Assembly: GCF_028714975.1 (NCBI RefSeq)
Contig: NZ_JAQTLH010000007.1
Coordinates: 1-64,000 of the forward strand
Reading direction: 5' to 3'
Length of the DNA: 64,000 nt
Source of the DNA: Sulfurimonas sp.
GTDB taxonomy: Bacteria > Campylobacterota > Campylobacteria > Campylobacterales > Sulfurimonadaceae
Position 1 is the stretch's first letter. Each line of letters begins with the position of its first letter. Below the pieces are notes generated by a model, which was not told the DNA's origin, did no database searches, and saw only the letters and a program-made list of their open reading frames with translations. Positions 1 to 8,411 of the stretch are shown here, piece after piece. A program made the translations under genes and the position numbers.

Positions 1-2238
1 TGCCAAATCAACTAAAACTTTGGCACGGCGGATAGAGACGATAGCATCCATGATAAGCTCAAATCTTGCCTCATCTTTTTCGCGTTTTTTGGTTTTAGTA
101 GGGTATCTCATAATCATAATCGAATCACTATCTTCCAGGCTTGTGCCTGAGAGTTCATGGTATAAATACTCCGTGATAAACGGCATAAACGGATGCAGAA
201 GCTTCATAGACTCTTTAAAAATCGCTCCAAGTTCGATGATGGCGCCTTTGTCTGCTTTGCTTAACTCAATGCCCCAGTCACAAAACTCATTCCAGATAAA
301 GCGATAAACTGCAGTCGCTGCGTCGTTAAATCTATACTCATCCATACATGCGCGGACTTCTGCAGTTGCCATGTTTAGTCTTGAGAGCATATATCTACCA
401 AGCCCGCTCTCTACACAAAAACCTTTAAGGTCTGGAAAAACATCTGCATTCATCTGCAGAAATTTTGCGGCATTGTAGAGTTTGTTTGTAAAGTTGCGGT
501 TTTGATCAAGCTTTGCTTTGCTCATACGGATATCGCGCCCTTGAGCAGCCGAGATGGCAAGCGTAAAACGGAGTATATCCGCGCTAAATTCGTTTACCAT
601 ATCAAGCGGGTCGATAACATTGCCTTTTGATTTAGACATCTTTTGTCCGTTTTCATCGCGGACAAGCGCATGAAGATAGATGTGGTTAAACGGCAATTCG
701 CCTATAAAGCTCTCACCCATCATCATCATTCTAGCCACCCAAAAGAAAAGGATATCAAAACCCGTGATTAGAAGCGAATTTGGGTAAAACTCTTTCATAT
801 CGTTTGAGGCAAAAAGTTTATCCATCTCAGCGTCGCCGTTACCCCAGCCTAAAGTTGAAAACGGCCATAGTGCGGAGCTAAACCAAGTGTCTAGTACATC
901 TGGGTCTTGATGAATATTTTTTGAAGCACATTTTGGACACTCATGCTCTTCGTCTTTGAGACTTGCCCACTCATGGTCGCACTCATCGCAGTAAAATACA
1001 GGAATTTGATGTCCCCACCAAAGCTGTCTTGAGATACACCAATCACGCAAATCTCCCATCCAAGAGTTGTATGAGTTTATCCAATGAGGAGGAAAAAATT
1101 TCGCTTCGCCGTTATTAGTTTTTTCAATCGATTTTTTTGCAACCTCGCTTCTGACAAACCACTGTTTTGAGATGTAAGGCTCAACGATGTTTTTACATCT
1201 GTAACAGTGTCCGACTTGATGTTTATGCTCTTCAATCTTTACGATAAAGCCCTCATCTTGAAGTCTTTTGACAATAATATTACGGGCTTCAAGGCGTTCT
1301 AATCCTTTGAACTCACCTGCATACTCGTTTAAGATACCTTTTTCATCAAAAACGGTGATGAACTCCAAGTCGTGTCTCTTACCCACTTCATAGTCGTTTT
1401 GGTCGTGTGCGGGAGTAACTTTTACCACACCGGTTCCAAAAGTTATATCGACATGCTCATCGGCAATAATTGCAACTTCTCTGCTTGTTAGCGGGAGTTT
1501 TACTTTTTTACCTATAAGATGTTTGTATCGCTCATCATCGGGATGAACCATAACCGCAGTATCGCCGAAATATGTCTCAGGTCTTGTTGTTGCAACTTCT
1601 ACAAAGCCGCTTCCATCTGCAAACGGGTACTTGATGTGGTAAAATTTGCCGTCATGGTCTTCATGTTCAACTTCGATATCGCTTAGTGCGCCGTCATGCG
1701 TACACCAGTTCACCATATAGTTTCCGCGAACTATTAGCCCTTGGTTGTAGAGATGAACAAACGCCTCTTTTACCGATTTTTGGAGTCCATCGTCCATAGT
1801 AAATCTCTCTCGTTTCCAAGCTGGACTTACTCCCATTTTACGAAGTTGTGAAGTCATAATCCCTGCAGATTCCTCTTTCCAAGCCCATGCACGATTTAAA
1901 AACTCTTCTCTGCCGATCTCTTCTTTTGTAGTTCCCTGCGCTAAGAGCTGTTTTTCAACAACATTTTGCGTAGCAATCCCCGCATGGTCTGTTCCCGGCT
2001 GCCAAAGAGTTTTATACCCGTCCATGCGTTTGTAGCGGGTGATGATATCTTGAAGCGTAAATGTGAGTGCATGACCTATGTGCAGGCGACCCGTGACATT
2101 TGGCGGAGGCATCATGATAGAGAAGTTTTTTCCCTCTTCTTGAATCTCTTTGTTGCCCTCTACTTCAAAGTAGCCTCTATCTTCCCAAATTTTATAAAAT
2201 TTATCTTCTGTAAGTTGCGGTTCGTAGCTGTTTGACAT
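1..2238 (-). CDS. valS: Valyl-tRNA synthetase, 3' end beyond window
   Basis: Charges tRNA(Val) with valine in the cytoplasm (class Ia synthetase with an editing domain). The first 746 codons are present; the C-terminal tRNA-binding region and coiled coil lie outside the window, since family members run to about 870-950 residues. The class I HIGH motif is seen in PPPNVTGRLHIGHAL near residue 53, and KMSKS in GQKMSKSKGN near residue 533. The ATG at 2238-2236 is preceded by AAGG at a normal distance, and the protein begins MSNSYEPQL. It is transcribed away from the neighbouring GGDEF gene, which is also on the minus strand but separated by 113 bases that hold a valS -10 box. Identification is secure. 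Confidence 0.97.
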   Translation of the reverse strand, partial: MSNSYEPQLTEDKFYKIWEDRGYFEVEGNKEIQEEGKNFSIMMPPPNVTGRLHIGHALTFTLQDIITRYKRMDGYKTLWQPGTDHAGIATQNVVEKQLLAQGTTKEEIGREEFLNRAWAWKEESAGIMTSQLRKMGVSPAWKRERFTMDDGLQKSVKEAFVHLYNQGLIVRGNYMVNWCTHDGALSDIEVEHEDHDGKFYHIKYPFADGSGFVEVATTRPETYFGDTAVMVHPDDERYKHLIGKKVKLPLTSREVAIIADEHVDITFGTGVVKVTPAHDQNDYEVGKRHDLEFITVFDEKGILNEYAGEFKGLERLEARNIIVKRLQDEGFIVKIEEHKHQVGHCYRCKNIVEPYISKQWFVRSEVAKKSIEKTNNGEAKFFPPHWINSYNSWMGDLRDWCISRQLWWGHQIPVFYCDECDHEWASLKDEEHECPKCASKNIHQDPDVLDTWFSSALWPFSTLGWGNGDAEMDKLFASNDMKEFYPNSLLITGFDILFFWVARMMMMGESFIGELPFNHIYLHALVRDENGQKMSKSKGNVIDPLDMVNEFSADILRFTLAISAAQGRDIRMSKAKLDQNRNFTNKLYNAAKFLQMNADVFPDLKGFCVESGLGRYMLSRLNMATAEVRACMDEYRFNDAATAVYRFIWNEFCDWGIELSKADKGAIIELGAIFKESMKLLHPFMPFITEYLYHELSGTSLEDSDSIMIMRYPTKTKKREKDEARFELIMDAIVSIRRAKVLVDLA

Positions 2239-2275
2239 ATTTAATACCTTGAATGTTTGCTGTAAAAATTTCGCG

Positions 2276-2281
2276 ATTATA
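2276..2281 (-). promoter_or_regulatory. -10 box for valS
   Basis: Perfect TATAAT on the minus strand, about 38 bases before the valS start codon. No convincing -35 hexamer, which is usual for vegetative promoters in Campylobacterota. Confidence 0.6.
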
Positions 2282-2351
2282 GCGTAAATGTTGTGATGGG
2301 TTGCTTATGCTAAATCTATGTTTTAAATAGATTGAAGAGAGAAGTTGAATT

Positions 2352-3179
2352 TTAATATATACCAGTAACTCTTTTTTTTATCTGAATTTTATCTTCATAC
2401 ATATTGCTATCTGCCAGTTCTATCACATCGGTTAAGATATCACTTTTTTTAAATTCACAAATACCAAAAGAGAAACTCACTTTAAACGAGGACTCTTTAA
2501 CTACTAAATGTTTTTTTATAATATTTTCTCTTATCTCATTTAGTTTTTTGTGAGCATCATTTTTTGTTGTCGAGGCAGAAAATATAATTATAAACTCATC
2601 TCCGCCGTATCTAATCACACTTTCGTTTGTCTTTTTAAGTTGATTTGCAACATAAATTAAAACTTTGTCGCCTATGATGTGTCCGTAGGTATCGTTTATA
2701 ATTTTAAAGTAGTTCAGATCAATCATTGCAAGCGTGCCGGAGTTTTTAAATCTTTGCGATTCATCTTCTAAAGAGTAGTCATACAGCCATTTTCTGTTAA
2801 ATACATCAGTAAGTTCATCTCTATAAACAGATTTTTTGAGTCTCTCTATTTCGCGTTGCAGATTTTGCGTCTCTTGTAAAACTTCCCTAAGGATAGTCTC
2901 ATTTTTATCTTTTATGGCTAGTAGTGCCTTGTCCGTGCTTTCACTCAGCTTTTTTGCGTTTTTTGCCGTTGTCTCTTGCAAATCCGTAAATTGGGAAATT
3001 TTTTTACTCAAGAGATAATCCGTAATTTTATGCTCGTTATCTACATCGGTGTTATGAGATGAAGCACATTTTAAAAAAATATCCGTATAGATAGTCGGAG
3101 TAACAATGCTTATATCATCGATAGAATTTTTTGTTTCATTAGATATTACCTGTAGCATCTCTTCATTTATCTGTTGCAT
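2352..3179 (-). CDS. GGDEF-domain diguanylate cyclase
   Basis: Predicted cytoplasmic diguanylate cyclase making c-di-GMP from two GTP. The 275-residue protein has an N-terminal helical, coiled-coil-like region (about residues 1-115) with no recognised sensor domain and no membrane segment. A GGDEF domain follows from about residue 118, with the intact active-site motif RYGGDEF at about 191-196 and the conserved DxLTxxxNR-type opening (DELTDVFNRK). The RxxD inhibitory site normally five residues before GGDEF is absent (KTNE here), so product inhibition may be weak. The start ATG follows AAAGG. A second protein of the same layout lies at 38216-39130. What it senses cannot be told from sequence. 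Confidence 0.9.
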   Translation of the reverse strand: MQQINEEMLQVISNETKNSIDDISIVTPTIYTDIFLKCASSHNTDVDNEHKITDYLLSKKISQFTDLQETTAKNAKKLSESTDKALLAIKDKNETILREVLQETQNLQREIERLKKSVYRDELTDVFNRKWLYDYSLEDESQRFKNSGTLAMIDLNYFKIINDTYGHIIGDKVLIYVANQLKKTNESVIRYGGDEFIIIFSASTTKNDAHKKLNEIRENIIKKHLVVKESSFKVSFSFGICEFKKSDILTDVIELADSNMYEDKIQIKKRVTGIY

Positions 3180-3222
3180 ATTTAATTACCTTTCATTAGA
3201 AATTTGCGGCATAGTCAGTAGA

Positions 3223-3228
3223 ATTATA
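3223..3228 (-). promoter_or_regulatory. -10 box for GGDEF gene
   Basis: TATAAT on the minus strand, 43 bases before the GGDEF start, within the divergent gap shared with the helicase gene. Confidence 0.55.
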
Positions 3229-3305
3229 GCAACATTTTATTTATAGGTGCACTTAAGTGAGTTTTTAGATGTGTTTTAAATAAAATTCAGTGAAGTTGTA
3301 TTTGG

Positions 3306-3311
3306 TATAAT
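3306..3311 (+). promoter_or_regulatory. -10 box for helicase gene
   Basis: TATAAT preceded by GG, 30 bases before the TTG start of the helicase. No clear -35 box. Confidence 0.6.
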
Positions 3312-3341
3312 CACGCTCTTAAAATTTTTATAGGAGTTTTT

Positions 3342-5417
3342 TTGCCACTTTCCCGCTTAAATGAAGAACAATACCTTGCCGCTACATCTGCATCTACGCA
3401 AAACCTTATTATTGCTTCAGCGGGAACCGGCAAAACTTCTACAATAGTCGGACGCATCGCTCATCTTTTAGGCTCCGGTACCAAACCGGAGGAGATATTG
3501 CTGCTGACTTTTACAAACAAAGCGGCTGCAGAGATGGTACAGCGGGTGGCTGATTTCTTCGGTAAAGATGTAGCCTCAAAAATAGATGCGGGAACATTTC
3601 ATGCGGTAAGTTACAGATGGCTAAAAAAAGAGAATAAAAAGGTTGTCTTAAAACAGCAAAGAGAGTTAAAAACTCTCTTTAGAAGTGTTTTTGAAAAACG
3701 CTCTTTTGGGCATTTGGGGGCAGAGATAGCACCCTATGGCGGAAACTATCTCTATGATGTTTACTCCTTTTATCAAAATACTGAGATGCATGCAAATTTT
3801 GAAGAGTGGATAAAGGGTAAATATCCTGAGCATGAGCCCTTTGCTATGATTTACGCTGACATCGTCGATGAGTTTGAGAGTCTAAAAAAAGAGTACGGTT
3901 TTGTAAATTTTAACGATTTGCTTCTTAATTTTAGAGAGATGTGTAAAAGCAGGGATTTGGGTTATAAAGAGGTGCTTGTGGATGAGTATCAAGATACAAA
4001 TGCGCTTCAAGGAACTCTCATAGATGCTATGAATCCGCCGTCGCTTTTTTGCGTCGGGGATTATGATCAGAGCATTTACGCTTTTAACGGTGCCGATATC
4101 TCCATAATCGGTACATTTTCAAAAAAATTTCCAAATGCAAAAGTTCATACCCTTACAAAAAATTACCGCTCAACCGTCCCGATACTCTCTCTTGCTACAA
4201 AAGTTATAGAGCATAATGAGAGGATCTATCCAAAAAAACTAGAAGTTACAAGAGGGCATAACTCAGAGCCTCCAAAACTGCTTGCCTATGATGAGCTTTT
4301 TGACCAATACCACGATATCGCCTATAAGATAAGTAACACGCTCACACCTAGAGAAGATATAGCCGTTATTTTTAGAAACAACTCATCGGCTGACGGTATA
4401 GAAGTTGGTTTAAGAGAGCTTGGCATCAATTGCAAGAGAAAAGGCGGAACTAGTTTTTTTGATTCAAGAGAGGTTAAGGCGGTACTTGATTTTTATACGC
4501 TTCTTGTCAATGAGTCGGATATGATGGCGTTTATCCACCTTTTTGAGTTTGCAAGAGGGATAGGGAGTGCGATGGCAAAAGAGATATATATTGCACTCAA
4601 AACTCTAGGGCTCGGAAGAATTTTTTATGGACTTTATGCGCCTGATGAGTCCATAAACAACCCTTTTGAGAAGAGAAAGCTTAATCATCAGCTGGGATTG
4701 TTTGATGATTTTTTAGAGCTTGGAAGTGTAGGAAAATTTGCAAAATGCGGATTTGAAGATAAGTTTATGAAAAATCCGATTTTAAAACATCCAAAACTTA
4801 CAAAAGAGAGCGCTACATTTTTGCACGATTTTTATCTTCTTTATCGTGATTTAAAAGGTGTCAAACAGCCTCGCGTTATCGTGAAAAAGATTTCTGAATC
4901 GGCGATTTACAGATATATATCCGAGAGTTTGGCAAGCAAAAGAGCAACGCTTAAAGACGGTACGATTGACGAGAAGCAAAAGGCGGATTCACTCTCAAAA
5001 ATAGCCAGAAAGATGATTTTGCTAGAAGAACTCTCAAAACCGTACTCTGAGCATGATAGATTTTTAAACGCTATGATTTTAGGCTCGTCGGATTTGACGC
5101 AAGGCGAGGGTGTAAACCTGCTAAGTGTCCACGCTTCAAAGGGTTTGGAGTACAAAGAAGTCTATATAGTCGACTTGATGGACGGGCGATTTCCAAACAG
5201 AAAACTTATGCAGCGCGGCGGCTCACTCGATGAAGAGAGAAGGCTTTTTTATGTCGCAGTTACCCGTGCAAAAGATATACTCTATCTTAGCTATGCAAAA
5301 TACGACAAAATCAAAAAAACAAACTTTTTGCCGTCTCAATTTTTGTATGAAGCGGGGCTTGTTCCAAAAGATGAAGCCTACCGTGCTATGGTTTTAAAAG
5401 ATGAGGATAAAGAGTAA
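3342..5417 (+). CDS. UvrD/Rep/PcrA-family superfamily 1 DNA helicase
   Basis: ATP-dependent 3'-5' DNA helicase of superfamily 1A, acting in repair or replication restart. At 691 residues it has normal family length. All helicase motifs are visible: Walker A ASAGTGKTST (about residue 26), motif Ia TFTNKAAAEM, motif II LVDEYQDTN, motif III GDYDQSIYAFNGAD, motif IV region TKNYRS, motif V VHASKGLEY and motif VI RRLFYVAVTRAKD. The start is TTG, placed six bases after a strong AGGAG, which decides it. Campylobacterota usually encode more than one such helicase, so the choice between UvrD, PcrA and Rep is not made here. It appears to be a single-gene unit with its own -10 box. Confidence 0.93.
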   Translation: MPLSRLNEEQYLAATSASTQNLIIASAGTGKTSTIVGRIAHLLGSGTKPEEILLLTFTNKAAAEMVQRVADFFGKDVASKIDAGTFHAVSYRWLKKENKKVVLKQQRELKTLFRSVFEKRSFGHLGAEIAPYGGNYLYDVYSFYQNTEMHANFEEWIKGKYPEHEPFAMIYADIVDEFESLKKEYGFVNFNDLLLNFREMCKSRDLGYKEVLVDEYQDTNALQGTLIDAMNPPSLFCVGDYDQSIYAFNGADISIIGTFSKKFPNAKVHTLTKNYRSTVPILSLATKVIEHNERIYPKKLEVTRGHNSEPPKLLAYDELFDQYHDIAYKISNTLTPREDIAVIFRNNSSADGIEVGLRELGINCKRKGGTSFFDSREVKAVLDFYTLLVNESDMMAFIHLFEFARGIGSAMAKEIYIALKTLGLGRIFYGLYAPDESINNPFEKRKLNHQLGLFDDFLELGSVGKFAKCGFEDKFMKNPILKHPKLTKESATFLHDFYLLYRDLKGVKQPRVIVKKISESAIYRYISESLASKRATLKDGTIDEKQKADSLSKIARKMILLEELSKPYSEHDRFLNAMILGSSDLTQGEGVNLLSVHASKGLEYKEVYIVDLMDGRFPNRKLMQRGGSLDEERRLFYVAVTRAKDILYLSYAKYDKIKKTNFLPSQFLYEAGLVPKDEAYRAMVLKDEDKE

Positions 5418-5420
5418 ATA

Positions 5421-5456
5421 TTGTTGTTGATTTGGAGTATAATTTAAGAACAACAA
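5421..5456 (+). promoter_or_regulatory. -10 box within an inverted repeat upstream of cytochrome c gene
   Basis: TATAAT at 5438-5443 is flanked by the 8-bp inverted repeat TTGTTGTT (5421-5428) and AACAACAA (5449-5456). The strong Shine-Dalgarno AAGGAG follows at 5458-5463. The arms sit where a repressor or activator could act, or where the 5' end of the transcript would lie. Function is inferred only. Confidence 0.45.
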
Positions 5457-5469
5457 AAAGGAGTAGAGT

Positions 5470-5904
5470 ATGAAAATTTTAATTTCGATTGTAGTAGCGC
5501 TGTTTTTAGTGGGATGTGGTAATGATAACAAACAACAATCAAATGCTCAGAAGGCGGTTGACGCCGTAAAAGAGGTGAAACAGGAAGTTGCTCTAAAAGC
5601 GCAAGATGTTAAACAAGAAGCTGCGGCAAAAGTTGAAGAAGTCAAAAAAGCAGTTTCAACACAAATGGATGGAGCAACAATCTATCAAGTCTGTGCAGGA
5701 TGTCATGGTGAGGATGCTTCTAAAGCAGCTCTTGGAAAATCGCAAATCATTAAAGGCTGGGATGCTAAAAAAATTGCAGATGCACTAAATGGCTATAAAA
5801 ACAACACATACGGCGGTGCAATGAAAGGCTTGATGGCAGGTCAGGTATCTAAACTAAGTGATGGCGATATAAAAGCTGTCTCGGAATATATTTCAAAACT
5901 ATAA
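5470..5904 (+). CDS. Class I cytochrome c, predicted lipoprotein
   Basis: Small monohaem c-type cytochrome likely anchored in a membrane as a lipoprotein and facing the periplasm. The signal peptide ends in the lipobox LVGC with Cys16. Residues about 28-65 form a charged Ala/Lys/Val/Glu-rich helical repeat (VKQEV/VKQEA/VEEVKK) that looks like a spacer or coiled coil. The haem site CAGCH is at residues 75-79, and methionines in the AMKGLM region could supply the axial ligand. The 144-residue protein could shuttle electrons to an oxidase or reductase. The gene stands alone between its own promoter and a strong terminator. The redox partner is not evident from context. Confidence 0.88.
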   Translation: MKILISIVVALFLVGCGNDNKQQSNAQKAVDAVKEVKQEVALKAQDVKQEAAAKVEEVKKAVSTQMDGATIYQVCAGCHGEDASKAALGKSQIIKGWDAKKIADALNGYKNNTYGGAMKGLMAGQVSKLSDGDIKAVSEYISKL

Positions 5905-5909
5905 CAGGC

Positions 5910-5936
5910 AGTATACGGAAATTATTTCCGTATACT
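5910..5936. terminator. Bidirectional terminator between cytochrome c gene and EI24 gene
   Basis: Perfect 12-bp stem (arm AGTATACGGAAA) with a 3-base loop, starting six bases after the cytochrome c stop and ending at the base before the stop of the convergent gene. It can serve both strands. Confidence 0.85.
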
Positions 5937-6719
5937 TTAAATCTCTCTTCTTATTTTCTTAACCTCCACAAAATATGTATGTCCAAGATAGATAACAAAA
6001 AATATAGCTCCGAAAAATACGGCGAATGGGATAAGCGATAGAAGATAGAGCGCTAAAGTTTTCATTCTTATTTTGTTTGCGTTGAAAAAGTTTATCTGTT
6101 TTTCCTCTTCAGCCGTACATATACTTGAAGAGACATCTAGTGTCAGCATCTTGTGAAAAAAGTAGTAAAGAGGGATATTTAGGGCGACTATATTTAAAAG
6201 CGGAATAAAATAAAAGGGTATAAGCAAGATAAAGAGCGCAAGCATAGCCAATGTCCATTTTATGGCAAAAAATATGAAGTAGAGTATATTTCCGTAACCT
6301 ATCATCTCAACATCTTTATAGTGTCTTGCTTGAATCTCTCTTAAGATAAACGGGGTCAAAAAGCCTATGATGACAACTGCAAAAAATATAGAGATGTAGA
6401 TAGTCAAAAAACCGCCTATTGCATAGATGAGAAAAGTAGCCAGCCAAGAAGTTATAGTATAGTTCATCAAAAATTTTATAATTGCAGAATCCTCAAGCAC
6501 GGCACTTAGACTCTCGGTGTGCGGGACGCCGTTTTGGATAGTAGTTTGAGAGCTGTACACCTGCAGAGTGCCGAGCTGCTCAATCCCGATTCCCGCTATG
6601 ATAAAAAAGAGAATGTACATAACAACCAAACTGATTATAAAAGGCAATATGGCAAATTTGAGCATTTGAGGAGTTAAAAAATCTTTGACGCTAAGAAGCG
6701 CTATATCTTTTTCGCTCAT
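5937..6719 (-). CDS. EI24-domain / CysZ-like integral membrane protein
   Basis: Polytopic inner-membrane protein of about 260 residues with several long hydrophobic segments (for example FAILPFIISLVVMYILFFII, YISIFFAVVIIGFLTPFIL and LALFILLIPFYFIPLLNIVAL). The family (EI24/CysZ-like, DUF540) is common in Campylobacterota; sulfate uptake is known only for the CysZ branch and should not be assumed. An ATG at 6731 is also open, but the start at 6719 is preferred. It overlaps the TGA of the upstream DUF3137 gene as ATGA and has GGAG six bases upstream. It is therefore translationally coupled to the DUF3137-LemA genes. Confidence 0.75.
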   Translation of the reverse strand: MSEKDIALLSVKDFLTPQMLKFAILPFIISLVVMYILFFIIAGIGIEQLGTLQVYSSQTTIQNGVPHTESLSAVLEDSAIIKFLMNYTITSWLATFLIYAIGGFLTIYISIFFAVVIIGFLTPFILREIQARHYKDVEMIGYGNILYFIFFAIKWTLAMLALFILLIPFYFIPLLNIVALNIPLYYFFHKMLTLDVSSSICTAEEEKQINFFNANKIRMKTLALYLLSLIPFAVFFGAIFFVIYLGHTYFVEVKKIRREI

Positions 6720-7660
6720 ACTTTGCTCCATAGTTTTTGATTTAGTTTTAACTCTTCTACGACACCGATGGCTAAATGCAGGGTTTTTACATACTCCATC
6801 GCCACTTTATAATCTAAAAGCGAATGAAATACTGACGGCTCAAACAAATCTTTGTCATAACTGATAGCCATATAGATATGAGTACCGATAAATGAGATAT
6901 AAACCGGATGTTTTGATTTGTGTTTAAAGTCAAGCAGTTTTTTCATAAGCGAGTGAGATAGGATATACCTTGCTTCTATCTGATTCGTGGAGTAGACTAC
7001 AAACTCTTTTTCAAATTCGGGGTCATCCATTTTAACCAGTTCATCTCTAGCTGCATTGTTTGATTGCAGCCAATGTCCGATGATATCGCCGAATGTGCTT
7101 TGAGCGGTATCGGGCAAAACAACCGTTTCTCCGTTAAAGTGTTTGTTAAAGTCGGCAACAATAAAAAGCCCTTGAAATATTGTGCTCCATGTATCTTTAC
7201 TTTTGGAGTTTTGATTTCTCTTTTGGGCATGTATGTCTGAAAATTGGATGTTTACACCGTCAATTTGACCTTTTACATAATCATTTCCGCTTATCTTATC
7301 GGGGTTGCTAAAGAGCTTTGAGTGTTCAAAAAGATACTCTGAGACATGAGTTGCACTTGAGTAGAGCAGAGTCTTATCTATAGCATGAATAAGCGGTTTT
7401 ATGACATTCATCTTAAATTCATGTGTGTAATCTTTTATCATAAATTTATAAAGCAAAGCAATAAGAGCAATATATATAAAGATGATAAAGTCGTAATAAT
7501 TATTTAAAGTATAAGCAATAGAAGCAAAAATAGCAGTAACGGTTATAGCAACAAAGATAATTCGATGTCTGAGATTTTTTCTATCATTCTCCAGCCTTTG
7601 CAGAGTAGGAAATAGATTGTTGTAGTAAAAATCGGTAAGTTCACTTACGCTCTTCATCAC
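6716..7660 (-). CDS. DUF3137-family membrane protein
   Basis: Protein of 314 residues resembling DUF3137. Two adjacent transmembrane segments lie near residues 33-75 (IIFVAITVTAIFASIAY and FIIFIYIALIALLYKFMI), followed by a soluble domain of about 230 residues that would face the cytoplasm. The family has no established biochemical role but is very often encoded beside LemA, exactly as here (lemA ends 8 bases before this ATG). Together with the downstream EI24 gene this makes a three-gene membrane operon. The repeated start MM leaves the exact N-terminus open by one residue. Confidence 0.8.
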   Translation of the reverse strand: MMKSVSELTDFYYNNLFPTLQRLENDRKNLRHRIIFVAITVTAIFASIAYTLNNYYDFIIFIYIALIALLYKFMIKDYTHEFKMNVIKPLIHAIDKTLLYSSATHVSEYLFEHSKLFSNPDKISGNDYVKGQIDGVNIQFSDIHAQKRNQNSKSKDTWSTIFQGLFIVADFNKHFNGETVVLPDTAQSTFGDIIGHWLQSNNAARDELVKMDDPEFEKEFVVYSTNQIEARYILSHSLMKKLLDFKHKSKHPVYISFIGTHIYMAISYDKDLFEPSVFHSLLDYKVAMEYVKTLHLAIGVVEELKLNQKLWSKV

Positions 7661-7668
7661 AAAAGCCT

Positions 7669-8223
7669 TTAGCTAAAAAGCTCTTTGACATTGACATTTT
7701 GGCGCTGCTCTTCAACTATCGAAAATACCTCTTTTCGTTTGTAGTTCATAAGCGAAGCCATAAAACTTGTCGGAATCATCTCTATAGCATTGTTGTAGTC
7801 CGTTACGCTTTGGTTGTATGCGCGTCTAGCCGCAGATATCTGCTCTTCAACCTCGTGCAGAGTGTGTTGCAGGTGCATAACATTTTCGTTTGCTTTTAGC
7901 TCGGGGTAGTTCTCAACTGCCACCATAATAGAGCCTAAAGCAGAGCTAACCTTCGCATCAAGAGCAATTTTCTCTCCATCGCTTAGATTTGGCTTATTCG
8001 CTTCTGCACGAAGGCGTGTAACATTTTCAAGAAGCGATTTTTCATGCTCCATGTATTTGCTCACACTTGCTACAAGGTTTGGGATAAGGTCGTAGCGTTT
8101 TTTTAGAACCGTATCTACACTTGCAAAGATATTTTCAACCTGATTTTTCTTTCCTACAAGCGAGTTATACATCAAAACTAAAACAAGTGCTAGAACTATA
8201 ACTATAATGAGTGAAGTTGACAT
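7669..8223 (-). CDS. lemA: LemA family protein
   Basis: Membrane-anchored helical protein of 184 residues. The N-terminal segment SLIIVIVLALVLVLMYNSLV (about residues 3-23) is followed by the LemA core with the family hallmark VEN(I/V)FASVDTVLKKRYDLIPNLV and long helices containing RAEANKP and RRAYNQSVTDYN. LemA proteins are typically N-out, single-pass and of unknown function. Pairing with DUF3137 is a recurrent arrangement. The gene heads a minus-strand operon whose promoter must lie in the 188-base divergent gap that also serves the FIST-HD-GYP operon. Confidence 0.92.
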   Translation of the reverse strand: MSTSLIIVIVLALVLVLMYNSLVGKKNQVENIFASVDTVLKKRYDLIPNLVASVSKYMEHEKSLLENVTRLRAEANKPNLSDGEKIALDAKVSSALGSIMVAVENYPELKANENVMHLQHTLHEVEEQISAARRAYNQSVTDYNNAIEMIPTSFMASLMNYKRKEVFSIVEEQRQNVNVKELFS

Positions 8224-8261
8224 GAGTAATTCCTTTGGATGAGGTTAGTGTAATAGTTTAC

Positions 8262-8354
8262 CTTAAAATAGTTAAAAGTATTTTAAGATTTCTTTATATT
8301 ATGCTTCTTACAAAATTTATAAGTTATATTCTTAATCAAGTTTAAAATTAAGAA
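8262..8354. promoter_or_regulatory. Two AT-rich inverted repeats in the lemA / FIST-HD-GYP divergent gap
   Basis: IR-A has 9-bp arms CTTAAAATA (8262-8270) and TATTTTAAG (8279-8287) with an 8-base spacer. IR-B has 8-bp arms TTCTTAAT (8329-8336) and ATTAAGAA (8347-8354) with a 10-base spacer. IR-B covers the expected -35 region of the plus-strand promoter whose -10 is at 8371-8376. Possible operators; the binding protein is unknown. Confidence 0.4.
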
Positions 8355-8370
8355 ATTACTGAAAAATAGT

Positions 8371-8376
8371 TATAAT
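8371..8376 (+). promoter_or_regulatory. -10 box for FIST-HD-GYP operon
   Basis: TATAAT 36 bases before the GTG start. The AGGA Shine-Dalgarno at 8401 precedes the start. Confidence 0.55.
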
Positions 8377-8411
8377 AATCACTGAATTTTTATACTTTTA
8401 AGGAATTTAGT

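Noticed and set aside
1966-2235. 89-codon plus-strand ORF opposite the valS start
   Set aside because: Shadow of valS: the minus-strand frame carries the HIGH region and conserved N-terminus, and the plus-strand frame has no Shine-Dalgarno or family match.
5606-5788. 60-codon ORF within the cytochrome c gene
   Set aside because: Alternative frame of the Lys/Ala/Glu repeat; the haem motif and lipobox are in the other frame.
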